Source of the DNA: Alphaproteobacteria bacterium
GTDB taxonomy: Bacteria > Pseudomonadota > Alphaproteobacteria > Rhizobiales > Rhizobiaceae
Reading direction: 5' to 3'
DNA length: 64,000 nucleotides
NCBI GenBank assembly: GCA_024742485.1
Contig: JANSYK010000003.1
Location: 186,001-250,000, forward strand
The notes under the pieces were generated by a model. The model ran no database searches and was not told the origin of the DNA. It worked only from the letters and a program-made list of their open reading frames with translations. Position numbers and translations under genes: made by a program. Of the stretch, positions 25,425 to 34,383 are shown in pieces. Numbering within the stretch: position 1 is the first letter of the stretch; each line of letters opens with the position of its first letter.

Positions 25425-26357
25425 ATGGCAACGGTCCAGGTCGGCTTTCACGTTGATGGCGATGTTTGGGAACCGGAACAGATTACCGGCGTCGAGGATG
25501 CCGGTTTCGACATTTTGACAACCGGTGAGCACATCATTTTCTTCCGCCCCATTCTCGATACCGTCACGGTTCTGTCCTACGCAGCAGCGGTGACCAAGCG
25601 CATCAAGCTTGTGCCCTCCACATTGATCCTGCCACTGCGGCATCCGACCCTCATGGCCAAGGAACTGACTTCGATCGACATTCTGTCGAAAGGCCGGTTG
25701 ATTGCCTCCGTCGGCATTGGTGGCGACTATCCGCGTGAGTTCGATGCGTGCGGAATTTCCATGAAGGAGCGTGGTGTACGTGCCAATGAAGGCATTGAGA
25801 TCATGCGCAAATACTGGTCCGGTGAACGTTTTGACTACCACGGAAAGATCTTTCAGCTCGACGATGTCGACATGCTGCCACCGCCTTATCAAAAGGGCGG
25901 TCCACCGCTCTGGGTGTGTGGGCGCAGCGATCCTGCGATGCGTCGCGCAGCACGGCTGGGTGACGGATGGCAACCCTATATGTACACACCGGACCTGCTG
26001 AAGGAGTCTGTCGACAAGGTCCATGGATTTGCCGACGAGATTGGCCGTCGACTGCCCGAGGACTTTGCCTTTACCAGTTTTGTCTATGTGAGCATGCATG
26101 ACGACGTTCAGGAAGCCCGCGACAGGGCCATCGAACAGCTCTCCTACCGGTTCAATATGCCGTTTGAGAAAATCGTCGACAAATATTGCGCCTATGGTCC
26201 GTCGGACCGGATTATCGAAAATCTCGCGGAATATGTGGCCAGCGGAGCAAATCACCTCATCGTCGCTCTGGTCATGCCGCCCGAAGAGCGCATGGATTAC
26301 GTCGAAAAATTCGCGACGGAGATCCTCCCGGCTCTTCAGCAGATGAAGACGCCGTGA
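25425..26357 (+). CDS. LLM-class F420-dependent oxidoreductase, second copy
   Basis: A 310-residue luciferase-like TIM-barrel protein, distinct from the first copy. Typical segments are LVPSTLILPLRHPTLMAKEL, ILSKGRLIASVGIGGDYPRE and PLWVCGRSDPAMRRAARLGDG. These match the F420-dependent type in which a non-prolyl cis peptide region follows VPST. GAGGAG lies ahead of the ATG at 25425. Two different LLM enzymes in an F420 operon suggest two sequential reductions or hydride transfers. Electron donor F420H2 is inferred from the neighbours. Confidence 0.87.
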   Translation: MATVQVGFHVDGDVWEPEQITGVEDAGFDILTTGEHIIFFRPILDTVTVLSYAAAVTKRIKLVPSTLILPLRHPTLMAKELTSIDILSKGRLIASVGIGGDYPREFDACGISMKERGVRANEGIEIMRKYWSGERFDYHGKIFQLDDVDMLPPPYQKGGPPLWVCGRSDPAMRRAARLGDGWQPYMYTPDLLKESVDKVHGFADEIGRRLPEDFAFTSFVYVSMHDDVQEARDRAIEQLSYRFNMPFEKIVDKYCAYGPSDRIIENLAEYVASGANHLIVALVMPPEERMDYVEKFATEILPALQQMKTP

Positions 26358-26364
26358 GGCGGTG

Positions 26365-26814
26365 ATGGACAAACATCTGACCATTGCGGACATGCAGGCG
26401 CTGATCAATCAGTCGCGCTTTCATCAGCTGTTTCAACCCGAAGTGCAGGATGTCGACTACGACCGACTTCAGTTGATTATCAAAATGGCGATGAGCGATC
26501 ATTTCGAGCGCCAGCCTGGGACCGATCAGTGGCATGGCGGCACTATTTCGGCGATCATAGATATTGCCGGTTGCTATTGCCTCTCCCTTTTGGCCGGCGA
26601 GCCGCTACCGACAATCAATTTTCGGGCCGATTATCTCAGACCGGCTGTCGGAACGGATTTGACAGCCATTGCACGCATCCGTCGCGCCGGCCGGACGGTC
26701 GGCGTTGTCGATGTGGATGTCGAGGATGACAACCAACGGCTGGTCGCAGTCGGACGGGCGTGTTTTTCCATTCAAAAGCGGCCACCGGCAGCAGCAACCA
26801 ACAGCGAGGGATAG
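26365..26814 (+). CDS. PaaI-type hotdog-fold thioesterase
   Basis: A 149-residue hotdog-fold protein. The active-site region HGGTISAIIDIAGCYC matches the PaaI/YbaW pattern in which a Gly-Gly and an Asp in the long helix shape the CoA thioester site, and LPTINFRADYLRPAVG is the following beta strand. It probably hydrolyses a CoA thioester made by the ligase at 23893. It begins seven bases after the LLM gene; a GTG one codon earlier is possible. Confidence 0.85.
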   Translation: MDKHLTIADMQALINQSRFHQLFQPEVQDVDYDRLQLIIKMAMSDHFERQPGTDQWHGGTISAIIDIAGCYCLSLLAGEPLPTINFRADYLRPAVGTDLTAIARIRRAGRTVGVVDVDVEDDNQRLVAVGRACFSIQKRPPAAATNSEG

Positions 26815-26818
26815 GACC

Positions 26819-27517
26819 ATGACAAGCGAAGCGGACAGCCAGACAATATCCATCGTCGGCGGAACCGGCGCCCTCGGTTCCGGACTGGCCATGCGATGGG
26901 CCAGGGCAGGGCACCGGATCACCATCGGTTCCCGCGACGGCGATCGCGCTGTTCAAGTTGCAGCAGACCTTTCGGCAAAAGCTGATGCCTCCATCTCCGG
27001 AATGGAAAATGCGGGCGCAGCGGCGGCCGGTGACATTGTCGTTTTGACCGTCCCCTATTCGAACCATCAGGCCACCCTGGAGGCCATCAGGCCGCATTTG
27101 GCCGGCAAGATTCTGGTCGATGTCACCGTTCCGCTCATGCCACCCAAGGTGCGTACCGTACAATTGCCCGAGGGTGGCTCGGTTGCGAAAGGAACACAAA
27201 CATCTCTGGGAGAGGACGTCCGTGTTGTTTCGGCGTTCCAGAATGTTGCCGCAACCCATTTGGCCGATCTCGATCATGCGATTGACTGCGATGTCCTGGT
27301 TTGTGGCAATGATCCGGAGGCGCGCGGCATGGTCATTGGACTGGCCAAGGATGCAGACATGCGTGCCTGGCATGCCGGCCGCATCGACAATTCAACGGTT
27401 GCGGAAGCCCTGACATCAACATTGATATTCATCAATGGACACTACAAGATCGACGGAGCCGGATTGCGCATCACCGGTGAACCGGGCTCTTCAACACCGG
27501 CCAAACCCGAAAGCTGA
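26819..27517 (+). CDS. npdG: NADPH:coenzyme F420 reductase
   Basis: A 232-residue protein of the F420:NADPH oxidoreductase (Fno/NpdG) family. The N-terminal dinucleotide site reads ISIVGGTGALGSGLAMRWA, followed by IGSRDGDRA, the NADPH 2'-phosphate recognition segment (Ser-Arg). The shared motif VVSAFQNVAATHL lies at about residues 138-150. It transfers hydride from NADPH to F420, supplying F420H2 for the two LLM enzymes. In picrate and dinitrophenol degraders the same gene type sits beside F420-dependent reductases. It starts at 26819, five bases after the thioesterase gene. Confidence 0.9.
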   Translation: MTSEADSQTISIVGGTGALGSGLAMRWARAGHRITIGSRDGDRAVQVAADLSAKADASISGMENAGAAAAGDIVVLTVPYSNHQATLEAIRPHLAGKILVDVTVPLMPPKVRTVQLPEGGSVAKGTQTSLGEDVRVVSAFQNVAATHLADLDHAIDCDVLVCGNDPEARGMVIGLAKDADMRAWHAGRIDNSTVAEALTSTLIFINGHYKIDGAGLRITGEPGSSTPAKPES

Positions 27518-27524
27518 AAGCCGA

Positions 27525-28295
27525 ATGGTCCGCGAACTGAGCATCAGGGCACTTGAAAATTTCCCGCTGGTGGAGGCTGGAGATGATCTTGCACGTCTGA
27601 TCGCGGATGCAATGGCGGAAAACAAGATAGAACCGATGGACGGTGACATCTTCGTTCTCGCCCAGAAAATCGTGTCCAAGGCTACGGATTGCCTGGTCGA
27701 TCTGCAGACAATCACACCGGGTGAAAAGGCTCGGGAACTGGCAAGTATCGTCAACAAGGATCCCCGGCTGGTCGAAGTCATATTGACGGAAAGTCGCGCC
27801 GTTCTGCGCCACGTGCCGGATGTTCTGATCACCGAACACCACAGCGGCTGGATCATGGCCAACGCCGGTATCGATGCATCAAATGTGGCCGGCGAGGATG
27901 AGGTCCTGCTGTTGCCGCGTGACCCGGACGGGTACTGCGGTAAGCTGCGTCAGCAACTCCAGACAAGGTATGCGGTGAATGTCGGCGTGCTCATCAATGA
28001 CAGTTTTGGTCGCCCCTGGCGGCTGGGCACAACCGGCGTCGCGCTCGGCGCGGCCGGATTGCCCAGCCTGTGGGACCGTCGTGGCGACACCGATCTCTTT
28101 GGACGGGAGCTGAAAGTCAGTCAGCAGGCCATTGCCGACGAGATTGCCGCGGCGGCGTCGCTTCTCCAGGGGCAGGGCAATGAAGGCCGGCCCGTGATTC
28201 TCATCAGGGGCTTTGATTTTGCTGCACCTGGTTCACCGCCCGAGCGACCGGCCGCGGATCTTCTTCGCAGCACCGGCGAGGATTTGTTTCGATGA
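27525..28295 (+). CDS. cofE: Coenzyme F420-0:L-glutamate ligase
   Basis: A 256-residue CofE-type enzyme that adds glutamate residues to F420-0 using GTP. Landmarks are [20 protein letters not shown] (about residues 41-60), [11 protein letters not shown] with the metal-binding Glu, [19 protein letters not shown] and the [21 protein letters not shown] region. It lacks the C-terminal FMN-reductase-like domain that is fused to it in actinobacterial FbiB, so the final dehydro-F420 reduction step, if it occurs here, needs another enzyme. The start at 27525 gives an ATG eight bases after npdG; its 3' end overlaps cofD by ATGA. Confidence 0.92.
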   Translation: MVRELSIRALENFPLVEAGDDLARLIADAMAENKIEPMDGDIFVLAQKIVSKATDCLVDLQTITPGEKARELASIVNKDPRLVEVILTESRAVLRHVPDVLITEHHSGWIMANAGIDASNVAGEDEVLLLPRDPDGYCGKLRQQLQTRYAVNVGVLINDSFGRPWRLGTTGVALGAAGLPSLWDRRGDTDLFGRELKVSQQAIADEIAAAASLLQGQGNEGRPVILIRGFDFAAPGSPPERPAADLLRSTGEDLFR

Positions 28296-29254
28296 CCGGC
28301 GACCGCATCATAGCCTTGTCTGGCGGTGTCGGCGGCGCCAAGCTCGTTTTGGGCTTGTCCCATGTTCTGTCTGCCGAAAATCTTATGGTCGTGACCAACA
28401 CAGCCGATGATTTTGACCATTTGGGTCTGCGCATCTGTCCCGACACCGATACGGTGATCTACACGCTGTCAGGCCTGTCCGACCCGCAACGTGGCTGGGG
28501 CAGGGTGAATGAAACCTGGAAATTCATGGAAGCGCTGCGCGCGATGGGGGGTCCAGATTGGTTCAATCTCGGTGATGGCGATCTTGCATTGCACGTCATG
28601 CGGACGGACCGCTTGAACGCTGGAGAAACGTTGACGGATGTCATGCGCCAGATCGCAGCGGATCTTGGCATTGGGCCGGTAGTGGTGCCCATGTGCGATC
28701 AACCGGTGTCGACCATGGTTCAAACGACGGATGGACCGCTTGCCTTTCAGCACTATTTCGTGCGGGAGCAATGTGCCCCAACGGTGACGGGGTTCGAGTT
28801 TGCCGGCATCGACGCGGCCCTTCCCAATCCCGTGCTCATGGAGGCGCTGGATGACAAACCTGCCGCCATTCTGATCGCACCGTCCAACCCCTATGTCAGC
28901 GTTGATCCGATCCTCGCGGTGCCGGGTCTGCGTTCGGCACTCAAGCAGAGCAAAACACCCATCATTGCGGTATCGCCGATCATCGGCGGGCAGGCGATAA
29001 AGGGACCGGCGGCGAAGATGATGGCTGAATTGGGCGCATCTGTATCGACCGTCGAAATTGCCCGTTTCTATCAGGGGTTTGTGGATGGTCTGATTATCGA
29101 TGAAATCGACCGCCATCTTGCTGCCGAAGTGGCCGCGTTTGGCATAGAGGTCAGGGTGGCGCAGACCGTGATGAGAAGCCTGGACGACCGTATCGCGCTG
29201 GCCAGGCTCGCCCTCAGTTTTGCCGATGAGCTTCGCGAAAGGGACGGACAGTGA
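28292..29254 (+). CDS. cofD: 2-phospho-L-lactate transferase (or phosphoenolpyruvyl transferase) CofD/FbiA
   Basis: A 320-residue CofD-type enzyme. The N-terminal nucleotide motif LSGGVGGAKLVLGL is diagnostic, followed by NTADDFDHLGLRICPDTDTV, which in the family contacts FO and metal. It joins FO to a phosphorylated three-carbon unit from the CofC product to make F420-0 or its dehydro form. It overlaps both neighbours by four bases (ATGA upstream, GTGA downstream). Which three-carbon unit is used (phosphoenolpyruvate, 2-phospholactate or 3-phosphoglycerate) cannot be decided from sequence alone. Confidence 0.93.
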   Translation: MTGDRIIALSGGVGGAKLVLGLSHVLSAENLMVVTNTADDFDHLGLRICPDTDTVIYTLSGLSDPQRGWGRVNETWKFMEALRAMGGPDWFNLGDGDLALHVMRTDRLNAGETLTDVMRQIAADLGIGPVVVPMCDQPVSTMVQTTDGPLAFQHYFVREQCAPTVTGFEFAGIDAALPNPVLMEALDDKPAAILIAPSNPYVSVDPILAVPGLRSALKQSKTPIIAVSPIIGGQAIKGPAAKMMAELGASVSTVEIARFYQGFVDGLIIDEIDRHLAAEVAAFGIEVRVAQTVMRSLDDRIALARLALSFADELRERDGQ

Positions 29255-29916
29255 CCGACATCATCATCCCCATCAAGCACCTGTCCGCAGCGAAAACCCG
29301 GTTGGCCTGCCAGTTGAGTCCGGACAAACGGGCCGGCCTCGTTCTGGCGATGCTGCAGGATCTTCTGACAACGATTACCGGTATCGGACACCGGCGAATA
29401 TGGATCGTCACTAGTGACAGGACAGTCGTCCAAACCGTTCGTCGCTTCAATGTCTCCTGGGTGCCGGAGACACGGGCACGAGGTTACAACGCCGCTGTAA
29501 CTTTGGGCATTGCATCGGTGCCTGCCGGAAGCGATATCGCGATCGTACCCGGTGACATTCCGCTCGCCAAACCCGATGAGATCGCCCGGCTGATTGCACC
29601 CACCGATCCGTCACGGCCGACCGTCCGTCTTGTCCCGTCTCGGGACCGGCAGGGCACCAACGGACTATTCATGTCAGCCAATGCCCGTATCGAACCCGGA
29701 TTTGGACCGGGGAGTTTCAAGGGACACACGCGCAGAGCCATGGCCAGGCATCTTGAACCGACGAACCTGGAAGCGCCGGGAATGGCCCTGGACATCGATA
29801 CGCCGGCCGATTTGCTGGATTTAAGCGCATGTGCCGGCACCGGCGTCACCGGCCGGTACCTGCTTGGAATGGGCTTGGCCGACGACCATGATCGCTATGA
29901 CAGGGGGGCGGCATGA
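29251..29916 (+). CDS. cofC: 2-phospho-L-lactate guanylyltransferase family protein CofC/FbiD
   Basis: A 221-residue nucleotidyltransferase. The N-terminal signature IIIPIKHLSAAKTRL (about residues 4-18), IVPGDIPLAKPDEI with the metal-binding Asp and the C-terminal FGPGSFKGHTRRA match CofC. It activates a phosphorylated three-carbon acid with GTP for CofD. It begins with GTG in a GTGA overlap with cofD and ends in ATGA with the FO synthase gene. Proteobacterial homologues are known to vary in substrate (for example 3-phosphoglycerate in Paraburkholderia), so the tail of this F420 may differ from the mycobacterial form. Confidence 0.9.
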   Translation: MTDIIIPIKHLSAAKTRLACQLSPDKRAGLVLAMLQDLLTTITGIGHRRIWIVTSDRTVVQTVRRFNVSWVPETRARGYNAAVTLGIASVPAGSDIAIVPGDIPLAKPDEIARLIAPTDPSRPTVRLVPSRDRQGTNGLFMSANARIEPGFGPGSFKGHTRRAMARHLEPTNLEAPGMALDIDTPADLLDLSACAGTGVTGRYLLGMGLADDHDRYDRGAA

Positions 29917-32273
29917 ACGTCGTGAAAACCCGGATTGGAGGCTCGAACCGCTTGTCCGACGAACAGGCTCTCGATCTGCTCAATCAGCCTTTTGAAAGCG
30001 TCCGCCTGCGGGCGGTCGCCATGCGCGACAGCGGCCATGGGCGGCTCATCAGTCACTCGAAGAAGGTGTTCATACCGCTGACCCAATTGTGCCGTGATGT
30101 GTGCCACTATTGCACCTTCGCCAAAGCGCCAAGAAGGCTCGATGCGCCGTATCTGATTGCCGAAGAGGTCCTGGAGATTGCTCATGCCGGCAAGGCGGCC
30201 GGCTGCAAGGAGGCGCTGTTTACGCTTGGTGACAAGCCCGAATTGCGTTACCGGGCCGCGCGTCAGGCTTTGGACGAACTCGGTTTCGCCAGCACGATCG
30301 AATATCTGAATGCCATGGCCGCTCTGGTTTATCGAGAAACGGGTCTTCTTCCACATCTCAATCCGGGGGTTATGACGGCCGACGAGATTGCATCCTTGCG
30401 GGAGGTTTCGGTCTCGATGGGCATCATGCTGGAAAGCACATCGCAGCGCCTGATGGAGCCTGGCCAGTGTCATCACGGTTCACCGGACAAGGAACCTTCT
30501 ATCCGCCTTCAGACCATTGAGGAATGCGGCAGACAGAAAGTACCATTCACCAGCGGTATTTTGATCGGAATCGGTGAGACGCGTCACGAACGCATTGAGA
30601 GCCTGCTGGAATTGCGCCGGCTGCACGAGCGCCACGGGCATCTGCAAGAAATCATCATACAGAATTTTCGAGCAAAGCCCGGCACACGAATGGCGGGTGC
30701 CCCAGAACCCGATTTGGAAGACTTGCAGCAGACCATCGCGATGGCCCGGCTGATATTCGGCCCGACCATGTCCATTCAGGCACCGCCAAACCTTTCGGCT
30801 GGCGGTGTGAAGGAATTGATTGATGCGGGCATCAATGACTGGGGTGGTGTATCGCCGGTGACCCCGGATCACGTCAATCCCGAAGCACCCTGGCCACATC
30901 TCGACGATCTGGCGGAGCAAACCGCAAGAAGCGGCAAGATTCTGGTCGAGCGTCTCGCTGTCTATCCTGCCTACGCGCTACACGGGGAGACATGGCTGGA
31001 CCGCGCATTTCAATCCCCGGTGCTTGGAGCGATCGACGGCGATGGTTTGGCCCGAACGGATGAATGGGTTCCGGGTTATGCAGGACAGGAGCTGCCGGAC
31101 CTGACGTCGACTCCAGGCTTCCTGAATGATCGCGGGCTCGACCGGATCCTCCTCGAGGCGACGCAAGGGCGCGACCTGTCGGAGACGGAAGTCGCACGGC
31201 TTCTGGCCGCACGGGACGGCGAAATCGCCGATGTGACCGAGGCCGCTGACCGTCTGAGGCGAAAGGTCAATGGTGATGACGTCAGCTATGTGGTCACACG
31301 GAACATCAACTACACCAATATCTGCTATTACAAATGCAAATTCTGCGCCTTCTCGAAAGGCAAGATGAGTGAGAACCTGCGCGGGCGTCCCTATAATCTG
31401 ACACCCGATATTGTCGTGCAGCGCGCCCGTGAGGCCTGGGACCGCGGTGCTGTCGAGGTCTGCCTGCAGGGCGGCATTCATCCCGATTACACGGGGCAGA
31501 CCTACCTGGATATCCTGCGGGCGATCAAATCCGAACTGCCGGACATGCATGTGCACGCATTTTCACCGCTCGAAGTGTACCAGGGGGCTGCCACTCTTGG
31601 TGTTCCAGTGGCGGAATTTCTCGGACAATTGATCGAAGCAGGACTTGGCAGCCTGCCAGGCACAGCTGCGGAAATCCTTGACGACGAGGTGCGAGCGACG
31701 CTGTGCCCGGACAAGATCAACACAAGGCAATGGTTCGACGTCATCGACACGGCACACCGCCTCGGATTGAAAACCACGGCCACGATCATGTTCGGCCACA
31801 TCGACCGTCCTCACCACTGGGCACGCCATCTTTTGCGCCTGCGCGCGCAGCAACAGCGCACGGGAGGGTTCACGGAACTCGTGCCGCTGCCCTTCGTCCA
31901 CATGGAGTCGCCGATCTATCTCAAGGGGCTGTCCCGGCGCGGTCCTACCTGGCGGGAATCGATTCTGTTGCATGCCGTAGCACGATTGGCGCTGCATCCG
32001 CTCATCACCAACATTCAGGCCTCCTGGGTCAAGCTCGGTCGCAATGGAATCGCGGCTTGCCTCGGGGCAGGGGTCAACGATATCGGTGGAACCTTGATGG
32101 ACGAGACCATCACGCGTTCAGCCGGAGCAGAGCATGGTCAGGAAATGACGCCCGAGGCCATGGAGGCGCTGTTGGCCAGACTCGATCGGCCATCCCGTCA
32201 ACGCACGACGCTTTATGGAAATGCATCCAACGAACGGCGGAATGCCTCCTTTACATCCGTGGTGCCCGCCTGA
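29913..32273 (+). CDS. fbiC: Bifunctional FO synthase (fused CofG-CofH, FbiC type)
   Basis: A 786-residue protein with two radical-SAM domains. The first iron-sulfur motif, CRDVCHYC, is at about residues 60-67 (CofG half, 1-370); the second, CYYKCKFC, is at about 470-477 (CofH half, 410-770). Together they make the deazaflavin FO from tyrosine and 5-amino-6-ribitylamino-uracil. The CofG-first fusion is the bacterial FbiC form; methanogens use separate proteins. It is the last gene of the operon and overlaps cofC by ATGA. With cofC, cofD and cofE this completes the core F420 pathway in one transcript. Confidence 0.94.
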   Translation: MNVVKTRIGGSNRLSDEQALDLLNQPFESVRLRAVAMRDSGHGRLISHSKKVFIPLTQLCRDVCHYCTFAKAPRRLDAPYLIAEEVLEIAHAGKAAGCKEALFTLGDKPELRYRAARQALDELGFASTIEYLNAMAALVYRETGLLPHLNPGVMTADEIASLREVSVSMGIMLESTSQRLMEPGQCHHGSPDKEPSIRLQTIEECGRQKVPFTSGILIGIGETRHERIESLLELRRLHERHGHLQEIIIQNFRAKPGTRMAGAPEPDLEDLQQTIAMARLIFGPTMSIQAPPNLSAGGVKELIDAGINDWGGVSPVTPDHVNPEAPWPHLDDLAEQTARSGKILVERLAVYPAYALHGETWLDRAFQSPVLGAIDGDGLARTDEWVPGYAGQELPDLTSTPGFLNDRGLDRILLEATQGRDLSETEVARLLAARDGEIADVTEAADRLRRKVNGDDVSYVVTRNINYTNICYYKCKFCAFSKGKMSENLRGRPYNLTPDIVVQRAREAWDRGAVEVCLQGGIHPDYTGQTYLDILRAIKSELPDMHVHAFSPLEVYQGAATLGVPVAEFLGQLIEAGLGSLPGTAAEILDDEVRATLCPDKINTRQWFDVIDTAHRLGLKTTATIMFGHIDRPHHWARHLLRLRAQQQRTGGFTELVPLPFVHMESPIYLKGLSRRGPTWRESILLHAVARLALHPLITNIQASWVKLGRNGIAACLGAGVNDIGGTLMDETITRSAGAEHGQEMTPEAMEALLARLDRPSRQRTTLYGNASNERRNASFTSVVPA

Positions 32274-32290
32274 AGAGCAGTTTCCGCCTG

Positions 32291-32412
32291 TGACCCCTGG
32301 GGGCGCAGTGTTCCAGGCCGTTTCACGTTTTTATCAGAAACGGGACAACGGTGTCGGCCGTTGATTTTGTTGATGTATTCTGGTTTTGCTGAACCCATAA
32401 AAACCTGAATTG
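32291..32412 (-). repeat. Dispersed intergenic repeat, copy B
   Basis: This is the inverse-orientation partner of the element at 11894-12012, filling the gap between the convergent fbiC and dctM genes. Read on the minus strand it begins eight bases after the dctM stop and carries the same blocks in the same order (CAATTCAG; CATCAACAAAATCAA; GACACCGTTGTCC; CGTGAAACGG). The internal hairpin CCGTTTC/GAAACGG is perfect here. Confidence 0.75.
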
Positions 32413-32420
32413 CTCCAAAG

Positions 32421-33734
32421 CTATCCCAGCAGGTTGGGCAGCCAGGTCGCAATGCCGGGAAACACGATCATGATGCCGATACCGGTAAGGAACAGCACCA
32501 CGAACGGCCATACCGCCCTGTAAACATCGCTGATGCTCATTTCGGGCACGACGGCCTTGAAGGCGAACAGGGTGTAGCCAAAAGGTGGTGTGATGGCGCC
32601 CAGCGTGATGTTGACCAGGAACAACAGCCAGAACCAGACAGGATCATAGCCCAGATCCGTGACAACCGGCTGATAGATCGGAATCGTCAGCAAAATGACT
32701 GCGATCGTGTCGATGAACATGCACAGAACGAACGGCACGGCCAGCATGATGATCAGCATAGCGATGGGACCGAAGCCAAGATTGGCCACAAGCTCGACCA
32801 ATTCGCTGGTGGCGCCGGTAAACGCCAGCAACTGCGTAAACATTTTCGACATGGCCATGATCGCCAGGATCATGGCCGAAACGGTGATCGACGCCATGAC
32901 CGAATCCCAGATCATCCTGAAGCTGAGATTGCGGTAGATTGCCGCCGTGATCAGGGCGCCGAGAACGCCGGTCGCCGCCGACTCCGACGGCGTTGCGATG
33001 CCCAGCATGATGAAGCCCATGACCGAGAATATGACGATCGCGAAGGGCAAAATACGTATGAGCGCCATGACCTGTTCGCCGATGGCAACGTTTTCGCGCT
33101 CGGAAGCGATGTTGCTCGGAGCCAGTTTCGGGTTCATGGCGATCCGGACAAAGACATAAATCAGGAAAATCCCGCCAAGCAGCAGACCCGGCACAACACC
33201 GGCAATCAGCAATTTTGCAATGGACACATCGGCGATCGACCCGACGATAATGGCGAGCAGGCTGGGCGGGATGATGGGCGCGAGGCTGGCGCCGCTGACA
33301 ATCAGGCCCGCGGCGATGTCCCGATCATATCCCCGGGTCTGCATGCCCGGCATGATGGCGCGCCCCAGCATGGCCGCGACCGCCATGGCAACGCCGGAAA
33401 GTGCACCGAAAACCGCAGACAGAACGACCACAAGAACATATTGGCGCCCACGCACCCGACCGACCAGCTTGTCGATGGAATCGAACAGCACATCCATGGT
33501 GCCCGAACGAAACAGAAGTTCGCCCATCAGGATGAACAGCGGTATCGACGCCAGTGATGTGGTCGAAACCGTGTCCAGAATGCTGTTGGCAAACATCGGA
33601 AAGCCGGCGGGGCCGATGATCACATAAACGCCGCACAGGATAGCAAACAGAAAGGCAAGAAAGATCGGAGCGCCCGAAAGAAACAGGGCAAAAAGGATGG
33701 CGATGCCGATCAAGAGTGTCGTGTACCACTCCAT
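32421..33734 (-). CDS. dctM: TRAP transporter large permease (DctM)
   Basis: A 437-residue polytopic inner-membrane protein of the DctM family, with about a dozen hydrophobic segments. Typical stretches are FLSGAPIFLAFLFAILCG near the N-terminus, GRAIMPGMQTRGYDRDIAAG and SGASLAPIIPPS (the conserved SG-x-LAP-I-PPS region). It is the ion-coupled transport subunit, working with DctQ and DctP to take up a carboxylate. Its ATG shares a base with the dctQ stop (TGATG). The shared MarR-type operator upstream of dctP ties it to the F420 operon. Confidence 0.93.
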   Translation of the reverse strand: MEWYTTLLIGIAILFALFLSGAPIFLAFLFAILCGVYVIIGPAGFPMFANSILDTVSTTSLASIPLFILMGELLFRSGTMDVLFDSIDKLVGRVRGRQYVLVVVLSAVFGALSGVAMAVAAMLGRAIMPGMQTRGYDRDIAAGLIVSGASLAPIIPPSLLAIIVGSIADVSIAKLLIAGVVPGLLLGGIFLIYVFVRIAMNPKLAPSNIASERENVAIGEQVMALIRILPFAIVIFSVMGFIMLGIATPSESAATGVLGALITAAIYRNLSFRMIWDSVMASITVSAMILAIMAMSKMFTQLLAFTGATSELVELVANLGFGPIAMLIIMLAVPFVLCMFIDTIAVILLTIPIYQPVVTDLGYDPVWFWLLFLVNITLGAITPPFGYTLFAFKAVVPEMSISDVYRAVWPFVVLFLTGIGIMIVFPGIATWLPNLLG

Positions 33735-34261
33735 CAGCTGGCGCTTCCGGCAAGTGTACTGGTGGTATCACGTTCGGAGGCTGGCGCATTTCGCAGCATG
33801 TAGAGGGAACTCAATGCCAGTCCATACGTGATGAACACGGACACCCACCACTGCGGAATGGGGATGATCGCCAGGGTCTCTATGTTTCGCGAATACTGCC
33901 TCAGATTTTCCTGCAGACTGATGATGGCAGCAAAGCCGAGGCAAGCAAATCCGATCAGATTGATGACGGTATGAAAATACGCCTTCAACCTGTCGGGCAT
34001 GATATCGACCAGGATCGTAACGGCCACATGGCCTTTGTCCTTGGTCACTTTCGGCAGGGCCAGGAATACCGAAGCGCACAAAAAGTAGGAGACGAAGTCG
34101 CTGACCCATGCCGTGGGCGCATTGAACATATAGCGTGTCACGACTTCATAAACATAGAAGGCCACGATGCAGATCAAACCGATTGCCGCCAGGAATGCAG
34201 CAGCCTTTGTGAGCCAATCGTGTAGGGTGCAGAGCCCGCCGAGTATTCTGTTCATGGCCAT
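33734..34261 (-). CDS. dctQ: TRAP transporter small permease (DctQ)
   Basis: A 175-residue membrane protein of the DctQ family with four probable membrane segments. The family pattern VVTRYMFNAPTAWVSDFVSY, with the Arg and the aromatic residues, is present at about residues 43-62. It scaffolds the DctM subunit. ATG codons at 34261 and 34255 are both possible starts. A hairpin separates it from dctP. Confidence 0.9.
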   Translation of the reverse strand: MAMNRILGGLCTLHDWLTKAAAFLAAIGLICIVAFYVYEVVTRYMFNAPTAWVSDFVSYFLCASVFLALPKVTKDKGHVAVTILVDIMPDRLKAYFHTVINLIGFACLGFAAIISLQENLRQYSRNIETLAIIPIPQWWVSVFITYGLALSSLYMLRNAPASERDTTSTLAGSAS

Positions 34262-34342
34262 TCACGCTCGCTACCTGAAACCCCGGATACCGGAAGATTT
34301 GGAATGGGCGGTCTCAGAACATTTATCGGCGGTTTGAAGTGA

Positions 34343-34365
34343 TCCGCGGCATCTGGTGCCGCGGA
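34343..34365 (-). terminator. Hairpin between dctP and dctQ
   Basis: A perfect 9-bp stem, TCCGCGGCA and TGCCGCGGA, with a 5-base loop. On the minus strand there is no T-run behind it, so it more likely stabilises the 3' end of dctP mRNA or attenuates partly than terminates fully. It occupies the same place as the hairpins after the other binding-protein genes at 7569 and 57948. Confidence 0.65.
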
Positions 34366-34383
34366 CCTGCTATCGCTTCAGTA

